From: Chloromonas sp. AAM2
Lineage: Eukaryota > Chlorophyta > Chlorophyceae > Chlamydomonadales > Chlamydomonadaceae
NCBI GenBank assembly: GCA_004335635.1
Contig: QAXH01003764.1
Location: 1 to 23,112, forward strand
Length of the DNA: 23,112 bases
Direction of reading: 5' to 3'
The notes under the pieces were generated by a model. That model was not told the origin of the DNA, searched no databases, and was given only the letters and a program-made list of their open reading frames with translations. Position 1 is the stretch's first letter. Every line of letters begins with the position of its first letter. Below are positions 1 through 10,600 of this stretch, piece after piece. The position numbers and the translations under genes are program-made.

Positions 1-250
1 GAGTGATATACACTTACAACAAGGGTAACTTGTGGCACTTCGGCAAGAAGACAAAGCAACCCCATTACGCAGGGCACCGGGCAACCACAAAATGACCGAA
101 GTCATCTGCCAGCAAGACAAAGGGTTATTAGCCAGACGTCATGCAAATGGGTCTTCACAGCTTACCAGGTTCAGCGTTCCTGTGCATGGCTCTCATCTTG
201 TCCGGCTGTTGCCAGCTTCTGAGCATGCCGTGCATGTTGTTTGCTCACAG

Positions 251-486
251 GTGCTGCACCGGCACCCATTCCGTTCGATCAGCCTGTGATGGCAGAGGCG
301 GCACCCGTCAAGTTCTACCCCACCATGGGCGCACCGTTCACTGCACTGGCAGAGCTGAGTGAAGCTGCCGAGAACCTGGTGGCGCGTGACATGGACGGGC
401 CACGTGCTTTCTGCCATGTTGCTTACCACCCGACGGCCAGATTCTGCTTGTCTTCTGCCTTTCTGCTTGTTGATTGCTCGGGGTAG
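251..486 (+). CDS. Candidate exon of an unidentified plus-strand gene (partial)
   Basis: A CAG acceptor at 248-250 is followed by an open frame with coding-like composition (Ala/Pro/Glu rich, GC-rich third positions). It contains the stretches KFYPTMGAPFTAL and ELSEAAENLVARDMDG and stays open to a stop at 484-486. The true 3' edge is unclear: GT donors are possible at 379 and 404, or the exon may run to the stop. I do not recognise the protein. The gene would begin upstream of the window. Other boundaries between here and the candidate last exon near 1,671 could not be fixed. The exon call is an inference from splice signals and composition only. Confidence 0.35.
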
Positions 487-1335
487 GTCAGGGCGGCATA
501 CACATTCAGACCCGTGGGCTTCAACCAGAGCTAGTGTTTCTGCCGAGCTGGTAGGCCTGGCTGGCATCTCTGCTTTCAGCCCGCATGCTCTCAGCCTGTT
601 TTGTTCGGTATTGTTGATCAGTGCCAGCAGTTGATCAGTGCCGCGCAGCATGCGCAGTTGAAAACAGCTAAAAATCTTCCGTCATCTCCGATTCGTGCGC
701 AGAGCGTTGCAGCCTTGCGTTGCAGACAGAACAGAAAGCGAGCGATGAACAGATTGCGACATCTGTGTGTGGTGCTGTTCTCCAAACCCCAGGCGACGTC
801 ACGGTCTCAGCTGCCCCACAGGCTTGCGCCCCAGACGTCTAATTAGATGTCAAGCTTGCCAGACACCGGTGCTAGGGCTCATTATCAGTGTTGCGGACAG
901 CCCATTCTGCGTCTTGCCCCAGGGTAGGCCGCAACTGCACAGCCCCTACCCAGAACTCAATGCCTCCTTACCGCATAATGCCGTGCCCATCACCGCAATG
1001 TACTGCCGCGAGTAACCTTCTATATTCTCAAAATGTGTTGCTGTGGCGAGGTCCATGTTGTTGTTTTGTCCCCGTCTCGCTTAAGCCTTGACTGAGCCTT
1101 TCTCTTGCGTCTGCTTCAGCTCTTTGCGTCGTCAGAGTTGTGAGTGATTTGGCGCCGTGTTGTGGCCGCTGTTACGGACTGCCGTACTTGTTGTTGGCAA
1201 CTGACAATTATGTGCACTGCCCTCCCTTGATACAGGCAGAGGAGATGAAATGCATGCCAGGCAGAGCGGCGCTGGCAACGCCATCCCTGGGCTTCACTGC
1301 CCATGGCTAGGTGTGTGCATTGGGATGCATTGGAT

Positions 1336-1353
1336 GGGTGGGCGGGGGGTGGG
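1336..1353 (+). other. Potential intramolecular G-quadruplex
   Basis: Four GGG runs separated by single-base loops (GGGTGGGCGGGGGGTGGG) match the canonical G4 pattern with the shortest loops, which favour stable folding. It lies in a probable intron or flank of the left-hand gene. Folding is inferred from the pattern alone. Confidence 0.5.
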
Positions 1354-1536
1354 CGGAACGTATACCTGTGAGACAGGACAGCCGACATGTGTGTGAGAGG
1401 ATACTCCTTGGACGTAACCTGAAGGATGTAAAAAGGTCAAGGGGGCGCCGGTTAGCGTGAATAAGGACGTCAAGCAACATGTACCCAACCACCATGTGGG
1501 GGCACCCATCCCCACCGACCAGAGCTATCCGATACC

Positions 1537-1600
1537 TCCCACTAGTGGGAATCAAACCCGCAACCTCAACCACTGACTGCTGGCGTTAGGGTCAGTTCTT
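1537..1600 (-). repeat. tRNA-like element, candidate SINE head remnant
   Basis: On the minus strand this reads AGTCAGTGGTTGAGG, like the D arm/A box of a tRNA, followed directly by GGTTTGATTCC (plus 1548-1558), which differs by one base from the Pol III B-box consensus GGTTCGANTCC. The anticodon arm is missing, so this is not a functional tRNA gene. It resembles the head of a decayed tRNA-derived SINE. A perfect 14-bp palindrome (TCCCACTAGTGGGA, 1537-1550) follows the B box. No A-tail or target-site duplication was identified. Confidence 0.35.
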
Positions 1601-1670
1601 TGGAGTTGCCCCCTCCACCTCACCTAACTTGACCCTGATCTTGGGTAACCTGACGGGTGATTGTGTCTAG

Positions 1671-1775
1671 GATGTGGCAGCTGCAGCGGCTGTGAGGTGG
1701 GCGCCTGGAACACGATGTCCAGCCATCCGCCTAGCACAGAACACGCCTGCTCAGCAGACTACGGGCTCAGGCTGA
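1671..1775 (+). CDS. Candidate last exon of the left-hand plus-strand gene
   Basis: An acceptor (tgtgtctag) at 1662-1670 opens a frame beginning DVAAAAAVRWAPG and ending QQTTGSG, with a TGA at 1773-1775. A TGTAA polyadenylation signal lies 54 nt further on, at 1829-1833. The low-complexity Ala-rich start and the nearby signal fit a terminal exon. An alternative frame over the same DNA (CGSCSGCEVGAWN onward, open to 1921) is also possible. No homology is recognised. Confidence 0.25.
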   Translation, partial: DVAAAAAVRWAPGTRCPAIRLAQNTPAQQTTGSG

Positions 1776-2963
1776 TTCTCACCAGCAAGAAGCTGGAAAA
1801 GCCTGTGGCGTTCAGGGGCAACCAACGGTGTAAGCTGACAGGTCTTGAAATGAATCCATGGATCAGTGGCGAGGATCGGCGTGCGCACCTTAGGTCAGCG
1901 GCGGATAGAGGAAGGGTGTGAGGTGTGAATGCGGCCACCTAGCAAGCATACCTGTCTGTGCTTTTCTCAAGAGGCTTGTGCCTGACTCAAAATGTCAACA
2001 CTTACGACGACGGCAAACGGCTGCTCACTGACAACATGCACCGCATTCACCATTCCAAGATGCACTGTCTCAACATCCATACAGTCATCCTGAACAACCT
2101 TTTTGATGTTTTTGATGTTACCTGTCTGTTACAGCTATGTTCAACTAGCACGCCTGTCATATCTGTCGTACTTCAATGGTTTGAACTTGACAAGCCGTTA
2201 TCATGGCACAGCACGCATACTCATGACTTCCTCACAAGACTCTGCACGACATTCACTTTCTCTCAACACCGCTATCTTATTCACAAAACGCTTCCACTGC
2301 CTGTCCTGTTTACTTATGCATTGCTTGCCTTCATGCTTGTCAATATCTCTGGATCCACAAGATCCATTGCTGTTAGATGAGAGCGCCCTTCCAGTGCCAA
2401 CTGTAAAGTAGAGACGCTCACATGGCAGAGTCAGCAGTCTGTAAGGTCAACAGTCTGTAAGGTGGTTAGCTGTGCCGATATCATGCGTCAGAGGTGCCAT
2501 GCCCATTGTTGTGAGCCCGCCCATGGCCGCTGTCTGGCGCAAGGAGATAGCCTATCATAGGAAAAATAACATTAACAAACCTCTACATGTGCATTCCGTC
2601 AAGCCAGATTACTGCATTTCACACCCATACACACCCTGGGACACATGATCACACCATTTTGGTCGTTGTTCGTTGCCTATTGTTGAACTGGGTCGCTCTT
2701 GAATGCTCAAGCGCCTATACCTATCCCTCCGATCCATGAGCAGACCAGCTATTGATTATGGACACGCCCAAGTTTCAAGGCCAAGCAGCTGTCCCACCAG
2801 GACGACGGGTTGAGTCAGCAGCTCTCGTCGTCCCACCTCCCATTATTGCAGAGAATGAGCACTCTAATATTTATACTCATGGCTTTGTGTGAGCTGTCAG
2901 TCAGCACTGTGTGTATGGTCTGGCGGCCAGTCTGACCAGGTGCGATACTAGCCTTTCTAGAGA
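1776..2963. other. Convergent intergenic / 3' UTR region
   Basis: This AT-richer DNA lies between the end of the left plus-strand gene and the stop codon of the minus-strand carrier gene. It has several TGTAA motifs on the plus strand. A plus-strand open frame at 1958-2380 has no coding character. On the minus strand the only TGTAA (plus TTACA at 2130-2134) lies about 830 nt beyond the carrier stop, so the carrier's poly(A) site is not certain. Confidence 0.5.
2402..2460 (+). terminator. Cluster of three TGTAA polyadenylation-type signals
   Basis: TGTAA occurs at 2402-2406, 2440-2444 and 2456-2460. The last two lie inside a 16-bp tandem duplication of the core CAGTCTGTAAGGT. TGTAA is the usual poly(A) signal of chlorophyte algae. 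This cluster may end transcripts of the left-hand plus-strand gene. Confidence 0.3.
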
Positions 2964-5900
2964 CTAGAAGGCCACCATTCCCGTCATGGATCTCAGCTGT
3001 TCATAGCTGATCCAGAACACCAGCTGCCATGGTCCTAGGCGCGCCCAAGTGGGGATGAAGCCCTTCCACTACACATGGCACGGATGACAGGCAAGCGCAC
3101 GCCAACTGAGATGTCAAGTAAACATTCTAAGCCAGCAGCAAGCAAACGCATTGCCTTGAGCATCAGGATACTTGCCAACGTAAACCGAACAGCCAGATGA
3201 CAGCGCAACTCTGAACAGCACGCCAGCAGATATCAAGGAGTGCATTCCACTTGGATTGTCACTGCAAACTAGGTAGTGGCAAGCAGCGGCTCACACGCCG
3301 TGTGAGAAAACCACCCAATCTAGTATCGGCATGACCAGGCAGAGTAAGCTGTGCGTTGGAAGCAGGACGTGTGCTAGCATGGCACCTACCAGAGCAGCCA
3401 CACCCTCCGCACGTGCGGACTGCATGAGGCAATCCACAGCGCCTTTATACATTGGCTTGGCCGGATCCTGCAAGATACCATACATGCCAAGTGCATGCCA
3501 ACTTGCCTTGAATAAGCCACATGGCACCTACAAGCAATACTATGAACAGTTTTTGCACTGTGCTGTCTCAGTTACGGTTCACTGGATGCCTGTCGCTCCA
3601 CTCTGCCAGCACAAGCCTTGGCGGTGCCGTATCCATCAGCGTGTTCAACCACGCAACCAATTTGTTGGCTTCAAAACTTGAGTGTCTATCATACATCATA
3701 TCCCGTGTCCTGTGATTGCGCCCTGCTGTAAACATCTGTGTATCTATCTATCTGTCTATCTGTCCATTTATATCATACCGGTCACCTGATTCATGAGCCG
3801 TGTCTTGATCACATCGGCCGGTGTGGACACCAGGGACGCCACCAGGCCCGAGCACACAGACGCACAGCCCGCAGCTATGAGGCCTTCGGACACAACGCCG
3901 GTCTGGAGCAGGGCTTGCTTGGCCTGCACTCACAGTGGGCAACTACATCACTGGCACATTCGGGTGTGACACTCATTCCAACCCCTGCACAGAAAGAGAG
4001 TAGAGGGAATGGCCAGTAGTACTGCCACTGACAACCTGTCACCATGGTGCTGAACTAACCTTGGTTGCCTGATTTTAACTTTCTCAGCCAGACAGACTCG
4101 GACTGTGTTCAGCTGTAGCAGTTGCCAGCTGTCCCTGCTGCACGTTCAGTGCAGCTCACCGTGTCATACGTGGTCAGTTCGCCCAAATTAACCAGTGCAG
4201 CCCGCTGTATAGCGGGTGAGGCGCCCCGCCACAAGCCCAGGCCACCTTCACGCGCGAGGATTTGACGAACAGCATCCAGCAGACCGCTGTAGCGGGGCTG
4301 GGCCAGCTGACCAGCAGCCACCAGCCGACCGTCAGCTTGCATGCGCACCTGAGTTGACGCGGGCAGGCGGAACAGGGAGTTGTGCATGCATGCCCTCTCA
4401 GCAAAGGCAACGAGCAATTGGACACGGAAGCACTTGTGCCAACGGGCCTGCGTGCACAGCTCAGCTGGTTTTGCCCTTGAGGTGGCCACCACTCCTCAGT
4501 GACAGGCAGCCGCCAGTGCCGGACAAGTTTCACATGATTGTGCTCAAGCAGGCTTCAATGCCATGCGGATACCATATCGGATCCATTTGCTCAAGCGTGC
4601 CTGTATTCACGCAGACCCACCTTGACGAGGTCGGCCGGCACTGCCACCGCCTGCAGTGCAACAAAGGCATTGTTATTGTCATTGTTAAGGCATTGCTATC
4701 CAAGGCATTGAATTGCAAAGCGTGCAAGGCAAGCCATGTGTCACCAACATTTTACTGGTAAGGTATGTACTGAACGCTGTAGTAGCAACACTCCTACATG
4801 GACCAAAAGGGGTGCGATGGTGCAAGCTGCAGTGGAGCACAGATGGTGCAAGGCAACAACGAGCAGGCCCTGCTCACAGAAATCAAGCAATGGTCGTGTT
4901 ACCTGTCCCACAGCACCGGCGGTGAGGCCCATCAGCAGCGCCATGCCTACACCTGAACACAAGCAGGGGTGCAAGACACAAATGTGTACTATGAGTGGCT
5001 GTATGAGCAATGTGCGCAAACAGGCCATACAGTGAATGCATACATCCGTATCAGTGCCCAGCACAGACATTGGACCAACATAGTTTGCTTTTACCAACTT
5101 CTCCAACACGTCACACGATTGCAAACAATGATGGAATTCTCTTCAACATGGCCTTACAATGTCTGAACCTCACATGCTGCACAGCCCATGTTGGTTTGAT
5201 GACTTATGCTGTCACGGCTCAGATCAACCTTGTATAAGCTGGCACTCAAATGCAGCCGCTGTGAGCGGACCGCCCATCGGACCTTCCAGCATGCGCTCGC
5301 ATGCTTTGTACACCAAATGCATACTCCGCACAACCCACACCTTTGGTGCCTGCTGGGTGGCTGCCTGGACCGCCCCTCAACTGCTCATACACCGTGATGC
5401 GTGTGCCTGGGAGTGAGCACAACAAGACAATGGCTCTGATCACTACAAGATTTACAGCTACCTTTTGCCGGTGCCATCAGTCTATGCCATTCAAGCCCAG
5501 ATCACTGCACAGTTGCTGGTTTGAATGGTAAGCGGAGTTACCTGCCGAAATGTCTCTGATGCAGTACACGGTGTAGGATGCCGCAGCAACGCTAGATGCG
5601 GCACACCAAGGCGCCAGCACAGCTAATTGCTCTGTTGGCTGGCTAAGTTAAACAGATCAAAGTGCAGAGCAATGAGTGAGAACAAGAGCGCACATGCCAT
5701 AGCAAACGAATGTACAGAACTAAATGCTCAGCAGCACCGCACCACTGTACCAATATACAATACGCTTCCTTACCAGTATAAAATACATGGCGCACCATGG
5801 CTGGTGCCAGGCCAGCATACAGCCCCTTCATGCCTTCACGCTTCACAATGGTCGAGGCCAGCGCCAGTGCTCCCAGGCGTTGTGGCGGTGGTGCGCCTGC

Positions 5901-7130
5901 AGCTGGTACCTTGACACGATGTTGAAGCTCACCCTGTAGCCAGTCAACCGTTTTGTGCTGTCACCATCACGGATATCAATGTTTGTGGTGGGTGGCACGG
6001 GCAGTTCAAGGTAGCTGATCCGGTTCTGGGGTTGGAAACATGGTGCAATCTGTGCAAGCACAGGGCTGCTGGGCTGCATTCAAAAGGACATTGAATGTGT
6101 TCCATCAACGCTGCCACAGTACATGTGCTCATGCCAATGCTGACCGATTACAATGTTTCGCATTGTAATGGTAGCGATTTGACTCTAGTCAGATGCTTCA
6201 CCCGCTTGGCCCTGTCGTGTTGTTGAACGATTGCGTGGCCGTCATCAAATCCAAGGACAACAGCTACTAGCTGGCACTAATCCACGTCTTGTGCTGCTAT
6301 TTCAAAGGCAATCAACAATTGACTGTCTTACCTGAAGCTGCAGACGTGTCTTGACCATGTCGATTGGGTAGGTGATAGCCTCGGCCTGCAGCATGGCGTT
6401 GAAAACCATGTTTTAGGTGGTAAGGGGTGATACATGCCTAAGCCTGGCTTCCTGACTGTGCGGTACATCCATGCCTCAACAGACCAACGCAGAGACTCAA
6501 AAGCAAATACCAAAGCTCAGAGCCCAAACGTAGACAATCAAACTATTAAGTCAGCACTAGACCGTGTGTATCAGTGGGGGCCCAACCAATCAACGATGGC
6601 AAGAGGAAACACTGCAAAACTGCTCTAACAAGCACAAGCAGCTGCCTTGTGATTACATGCCACCAGCTGACACCTGCTACATCAAGCTCGCTGCCTAAGG
6701 GATGTGTTGCTCTCATCATGCTCAGACAGAAGGCATTGCTGTTACGCCAAGCAGTGGGAGAGCTCACAATCCGTTGGACAGCCAGGCACACAGGCTGATG
6801 CTGCCAGGCACAATCTGCACTATACGTAACTTACTGTGCAAGCCGCTGCAGCTGTCAGCACTAGGCGCGTGATACCATAGGGCTGCAAAAGCGTGCAATG
6901 GATCATTTTCACCCGACACAAAGGTATCTTGGCTGCGTGGTGGAGCATATCCCAATGGTAGTTTAGAAGTCTGTGCTCTGGGGCTGTGCAATTGCTTTGA
7001 AAATGCTGGCTAGTGTCTCATACCTGACATCGAGCGGCAAGGAGGGACATGCCTGAGATGCAACCGTAGCGCATGTGCCACACACCTGTTGTGCAGATGC
7101 TGCAGGCTTGCTGGACCCATTCTGAGCCAT
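2964..7130 (-). CDS. UCP4: Mitochondrial carrier, uncoupling protein 4-like (SLC25A27 type), ten exons
   Basis: Exons, 5' to 3' on the minus strand: 7130-7065, 6385-6332, 5933-5774, 5406-5341, 4952-4903, 4650-4621, 4348-4160, 3923-3786, 3467-3390, 3068-2964. All phases join, giving 311 aa (human UCP4 is about 320). Three carrier repeats are visible, with signatures PIDMVK (29-34), PADLVK (137-142) and PADVIK (240-245), each followed later by a gate-type motif such as EGMKGLYAG and EGGLGLWRG. Closest-family marks are [17 protein letters not shown] and [19 protein letters not shown], and the C-terminus [11 protein letters not shown]. The family sits in the inner mitochondrial membrane. UCP4 has been linked to proton or dicarboxylate/pyrimidine transport, but the substrate is not settled. 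The weakest boundary is the exon-1 donor: GTTGCA at 7064 is used here, GTGTGT at 7085 also keeps phase, and a GC donor at 7061 would keep one more conserved Val. The gene is head-to-head with FANCJ. Confidence 0.9.
3739..3765 (+). repeat. Imperfect TATC/TGTC tetranucleotide repeat
   Basis: A run of tatc, tgtc and tatc units (GATA/GACA on the transcribed minus strand) lies in the intron between carrier exons 8 and 9, about 20 nt after the donor. Confidence 0.6.
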
Positions 7131-7617
7131 GGCTCACAACCACAGCATACAAGTGCAGACGATCAAGCCACTAAAAAGCGAAGTTCACAAGTGCAAACCG
7201 TGCTCTGGACTTTCTTCACACCATGAGTGATCCTCATTCGGCCTGTCGTTCACGTTTATTGTTCATGCCTTGTGTACACATACTGCTGAGACAGGACAAT
7301 GACAATGGATGTTGGAGCAGGCGCTCACTCTTCTCACGTTAGTTGCCATCAGCCGTTGATGACGTTACGAACAGTTAGCCCTAGTGAGGCCGCTGCCGGC
7401 CACCACCGGGATTTGCATGGCGAGGGCCTAACGACAATTCGTACTCCAAGCATGCAGTACGCTCGCCAGTGCCAAAGCCACATTACTTGGTCCGCCCAAG
7501 GTTGGCAGGTTTGCATGGCCTGGCTGGCGCGTACCTAATCGAAAGGCTAGATAGTGTTTACAGAAGCTACCTCGACGGTAACCCACCAACAGTGGGAAGC
7601 TTGAAGACGAAATTATC
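7131..7617. promoter_or_regulatory. Divergent promoter region between UCP4-like carrier and FANCJ
   Basis: These 487 bp separate the two start codons, so both promoters and both 5' UTRs must lie here unless untranslated first exons lie elsewhere. There is no clear TATA box. Visible elements are a bZIP-type core TGACGTTA at 7360-7367, with CCGTTG (Myb-like) just before it at 7353-7358, and a GC-rich block near 7390-7410. Element names are pattern matches only. The arrangement suggests a bidirectional promoter. Confidence 0.5.
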
Positions 7618-10600
7618 ATGCAGCAATCGCAACAACTTGCGGGCCATGAGGTGGTCTTCCCACACGAAGCGTGAGTAGCGTGCAGTGTATAGTGCATGGC
7701 TAGTACGTTCAATAAAAGATGCGTGCTTCAGAGGCAAATTGCTCACACCATCCGCCCACCATTTTTCTGAGTTGAATTTTTGTAATCCCGGTACCTTGAA
7801 TTATGCATCTGCGCACGCATCGGCTCCAGTTTCGCACATCATCAATCATTCACCTGCGTTTGTGGATGCAGGACCAGGATCATATTCAGAATTCCAAGAC
7901 CCAGTTACTCATGCGTCGCATGCACATACCCACCATGAGCAAACAGCATTTGCTCATGCGTGATCGAGGCAGTCTTGCAAGCATGAGATCCTGCACATTG
8001 ATATGTACCAGGTTCAGGCCCATGATCGCCATGCACTCCATGCAGAGTTGAACATGTCCACTGACAGCCTGACAACAACAGGCCTTACTCATAGAATTGC
8101 TTGCGTTTGGGCTTCTGTTTACAGGTACGGTGTGCAAAAAGTTTTCATGTCCAAGCTGATCACAGCGCTTCAAAACAAGCAGAATGCACTTCTCGAGGCG
8201 CCCACAGGAGCAGGCAAAACTCTGTGCCTGCTCTGCGGAGCTTTGGCCTGGCAAGCAGCGTTAAAGGCAGCACTCATGAAGACTTGGTTTGCAGCCAACC
8301 AGGGGACAGGGGACAGGCCTGCAGACACCATGATGGATGTAGATGGTCTGACTGATAAGGCTGAGACACAACAACCGACAGAGGAGGGTGAGGGTGATGC
8401 AGCCGGCAGCCTACCCAAGCCTAAGGTCCCTCAGATATACTACTGCTCTAGGACCCATTCACAGGTGCGGTTGTGCCCACATCTTTGCTTGCTGCGACAA
8501 GCCTTTCTTGAGGCCAATGCGGTGCCAGTCCCCTTGGCGGTCCTTTCCCTAGCTGAAAAACAACCCCTGGGCTGGAATCAGCAACACACATCTTGATTAC
8601 AAATCAGCACGCATGAAGAGTTACACACACAGACAAGAACTTTGGTGGCGCATGAACACCGCGCGGTGTGCAAGACAGTTCCTCTCCAACACAAGTCTCA
8701 CGTGCGCTGCCTGTGATGAAGGCCCACTTGTGCTCAGTACATCATGTTGGCTCTGGCATCTGGTATCTGGCACATGTCAAGCACACTTTCGTGCACATGT
8801 TTTGCTTTCCTGTCTGACGTACCCTTGCATGCTTGCCTGCTGCAGATCAGCCAGGTCGTGCGCGAGCTGAAGAACACAAAGTACAAGCCCACCATGGCCA
8901 TCCTCGCAGCCAAGAAGCACACGTGCATCAACGCAGCCGTCATCAAGACTGGGAAGATAGATGAGGTGGGGGCTGCATTTGCACCTGCAGGGGGCAAGGG
9001 ATTGGGTATGCCAGGGTGTCATCCTAGTACAGAACGGCCTTCTCAAACCGGCCTTTTCAGAAGGGCTTTCATCAGGGTACAGGTGGGGTGCCATACAGCC
9101 AGGATGGAAGCAACTTCAAGGGCCCGAGAACTAGCACAGCCTGGTGCACCTCTGCAAGTGGAACAGGAGTGTGATGGTCAGCAAGTTCGGCGAGGCCGCT
9201 GGTTCCTGCCAGCCAGACCCAACACTGGATCACCAGAGCCTCAAAAACAAGCGTATGCTTGCAAGGGCATGGCGACGATTCAATGCCACAGTTTGCGGGT
9301 TAGGGGTTGCCTGACGTCTGGTCGCTTGTGAACAACATGTTATGAGTGGGCTGCCATTTCGTCTTAAAGTACAAGACTCGTGATTCTCATTCAGACTGTA
9401 ACGTTCACTGTACAAGCTTGCCTAAGCTGTGGTTCCAAGTCGGGTTGTCAGTCACATTGACTGTTCATGCATTACCCGCCCACACAATGTAGCTTGGGCC
9501 ATCTTCCTGTGTGACTTTCTGTTTGACCGGGTGACACAGACGTATGAAAGACACTCTGTCACTCTCTCACTCACTCGCTCGCTCACTGTCTCACTCACTC
9601 ATACACATACAACTCTGCTCCAGACTTACTGTACGCATGCCTTGGCTGCCCACACAGGGTTGCGAGGAGCTCCTGAAAGAGGACTTTGGATGCAAGTACC
9701 AGCGCAAGGGCAAAGGGCACCAGCTGAACATACAGGTGAATTCATGGGCACCTGGGCTTACCTTTGGTGATTATTGGCTATGGATGGCTGGATTGGCATG
9801 CTCAGAGGATCGCATGATATGATCGTGTGAACGTTTGTGCATGGTGTATCTGCACACGTTAGCGGCCAACATTGCGTGCCTCAAGCACTTACATCTCAAC
9901 ACATCTCGATTCCAGTGGTAACTTAGGACGGAAAGGCTACTTATACAGGAAGCAGTCAGGCTACTTATACTGCTGAACGAACTTTTGTCACACGTTATTC
10001 ATCAAATCCCCAGTTCCAGTTCCAGTTCCCAGTTCCCAGTTCCCAGTTCCCAGTTTGCCAGTCCAGTGTGGCAGTACAACTTCCACTGCTACTTCACAAG
10101 CCTGTAAGGGCACAGCTTACGTTTGTGTCATAAGTTATTGCAAACAGAGTGTCGTGATACATTGCATGGTCCCCATGACATCGAGGATTTAGTTAAGGCC
10201 GGCAGGGTGCAGAAGTGCTGTCCCTACTATGTTAATGGAAACTAATCCTTCTTTTGTCATTGCAAATTTAATCCCACGCAGGTGCATGACATCGAGGATT
10301 TAGTGAAGGCCGGCAAGGTGCAGAAGTGCTGCCCCTACTTTGCCTCGCGAGAGATGGTGGCCAGCGGCGCCGAGCTTGTCTTCACGCCCTACAACTACCT
10401 AGTGGACCCGAGCATCAGGGACGCGCTGGGAATCAACACGGCCAACGCAATCATCATCTTCGATGAGGCGCACAACATAGAGGACACGTCAAGGTGCGCC
10501 CGCTGCCGATACAGGACATGACGAGATACACTAAGGAGCCTTACATGGCAAGCGCCTCACTACTTAATTCTGGGGGCAAACTCATAAGCAAGGGCCTCAT

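Larger units (their letters stand above)
487..1670. other. Unassigned stretch, probably intronic
   Basis: No exon here could be supported with both splice sites and phase. One weak candidate is 1243-1309: it follows an acceptor (gatacag), stays open in the frame that reads RGDEMHAR, and ends at a GT at 1310. The stretch also holds a G-run block at 1336-1353 and a tRNA-like element at about 1537-1600, both listed separately. Confidence 0.3.

Noticed and set aside
1537..1600. Functional tRNA gene
   Set aside because: No anticodon arm and no acceptor-stem pairing could be built around the B-box-like sequence.
1958..2380. 140-codon plus-strand open frame
   Set aside because: AT-rich, His/Leu/Thr-rich translation with no recognisable domain or splice context; fits chance openness in 3' flank DNA.
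2964..7130. Carrier gene as a broken pseudogene, since no single frame is long
   Set aside because: All ten segments have splice borders and join in phase to a full-length 311-aa carrier with three signatures.
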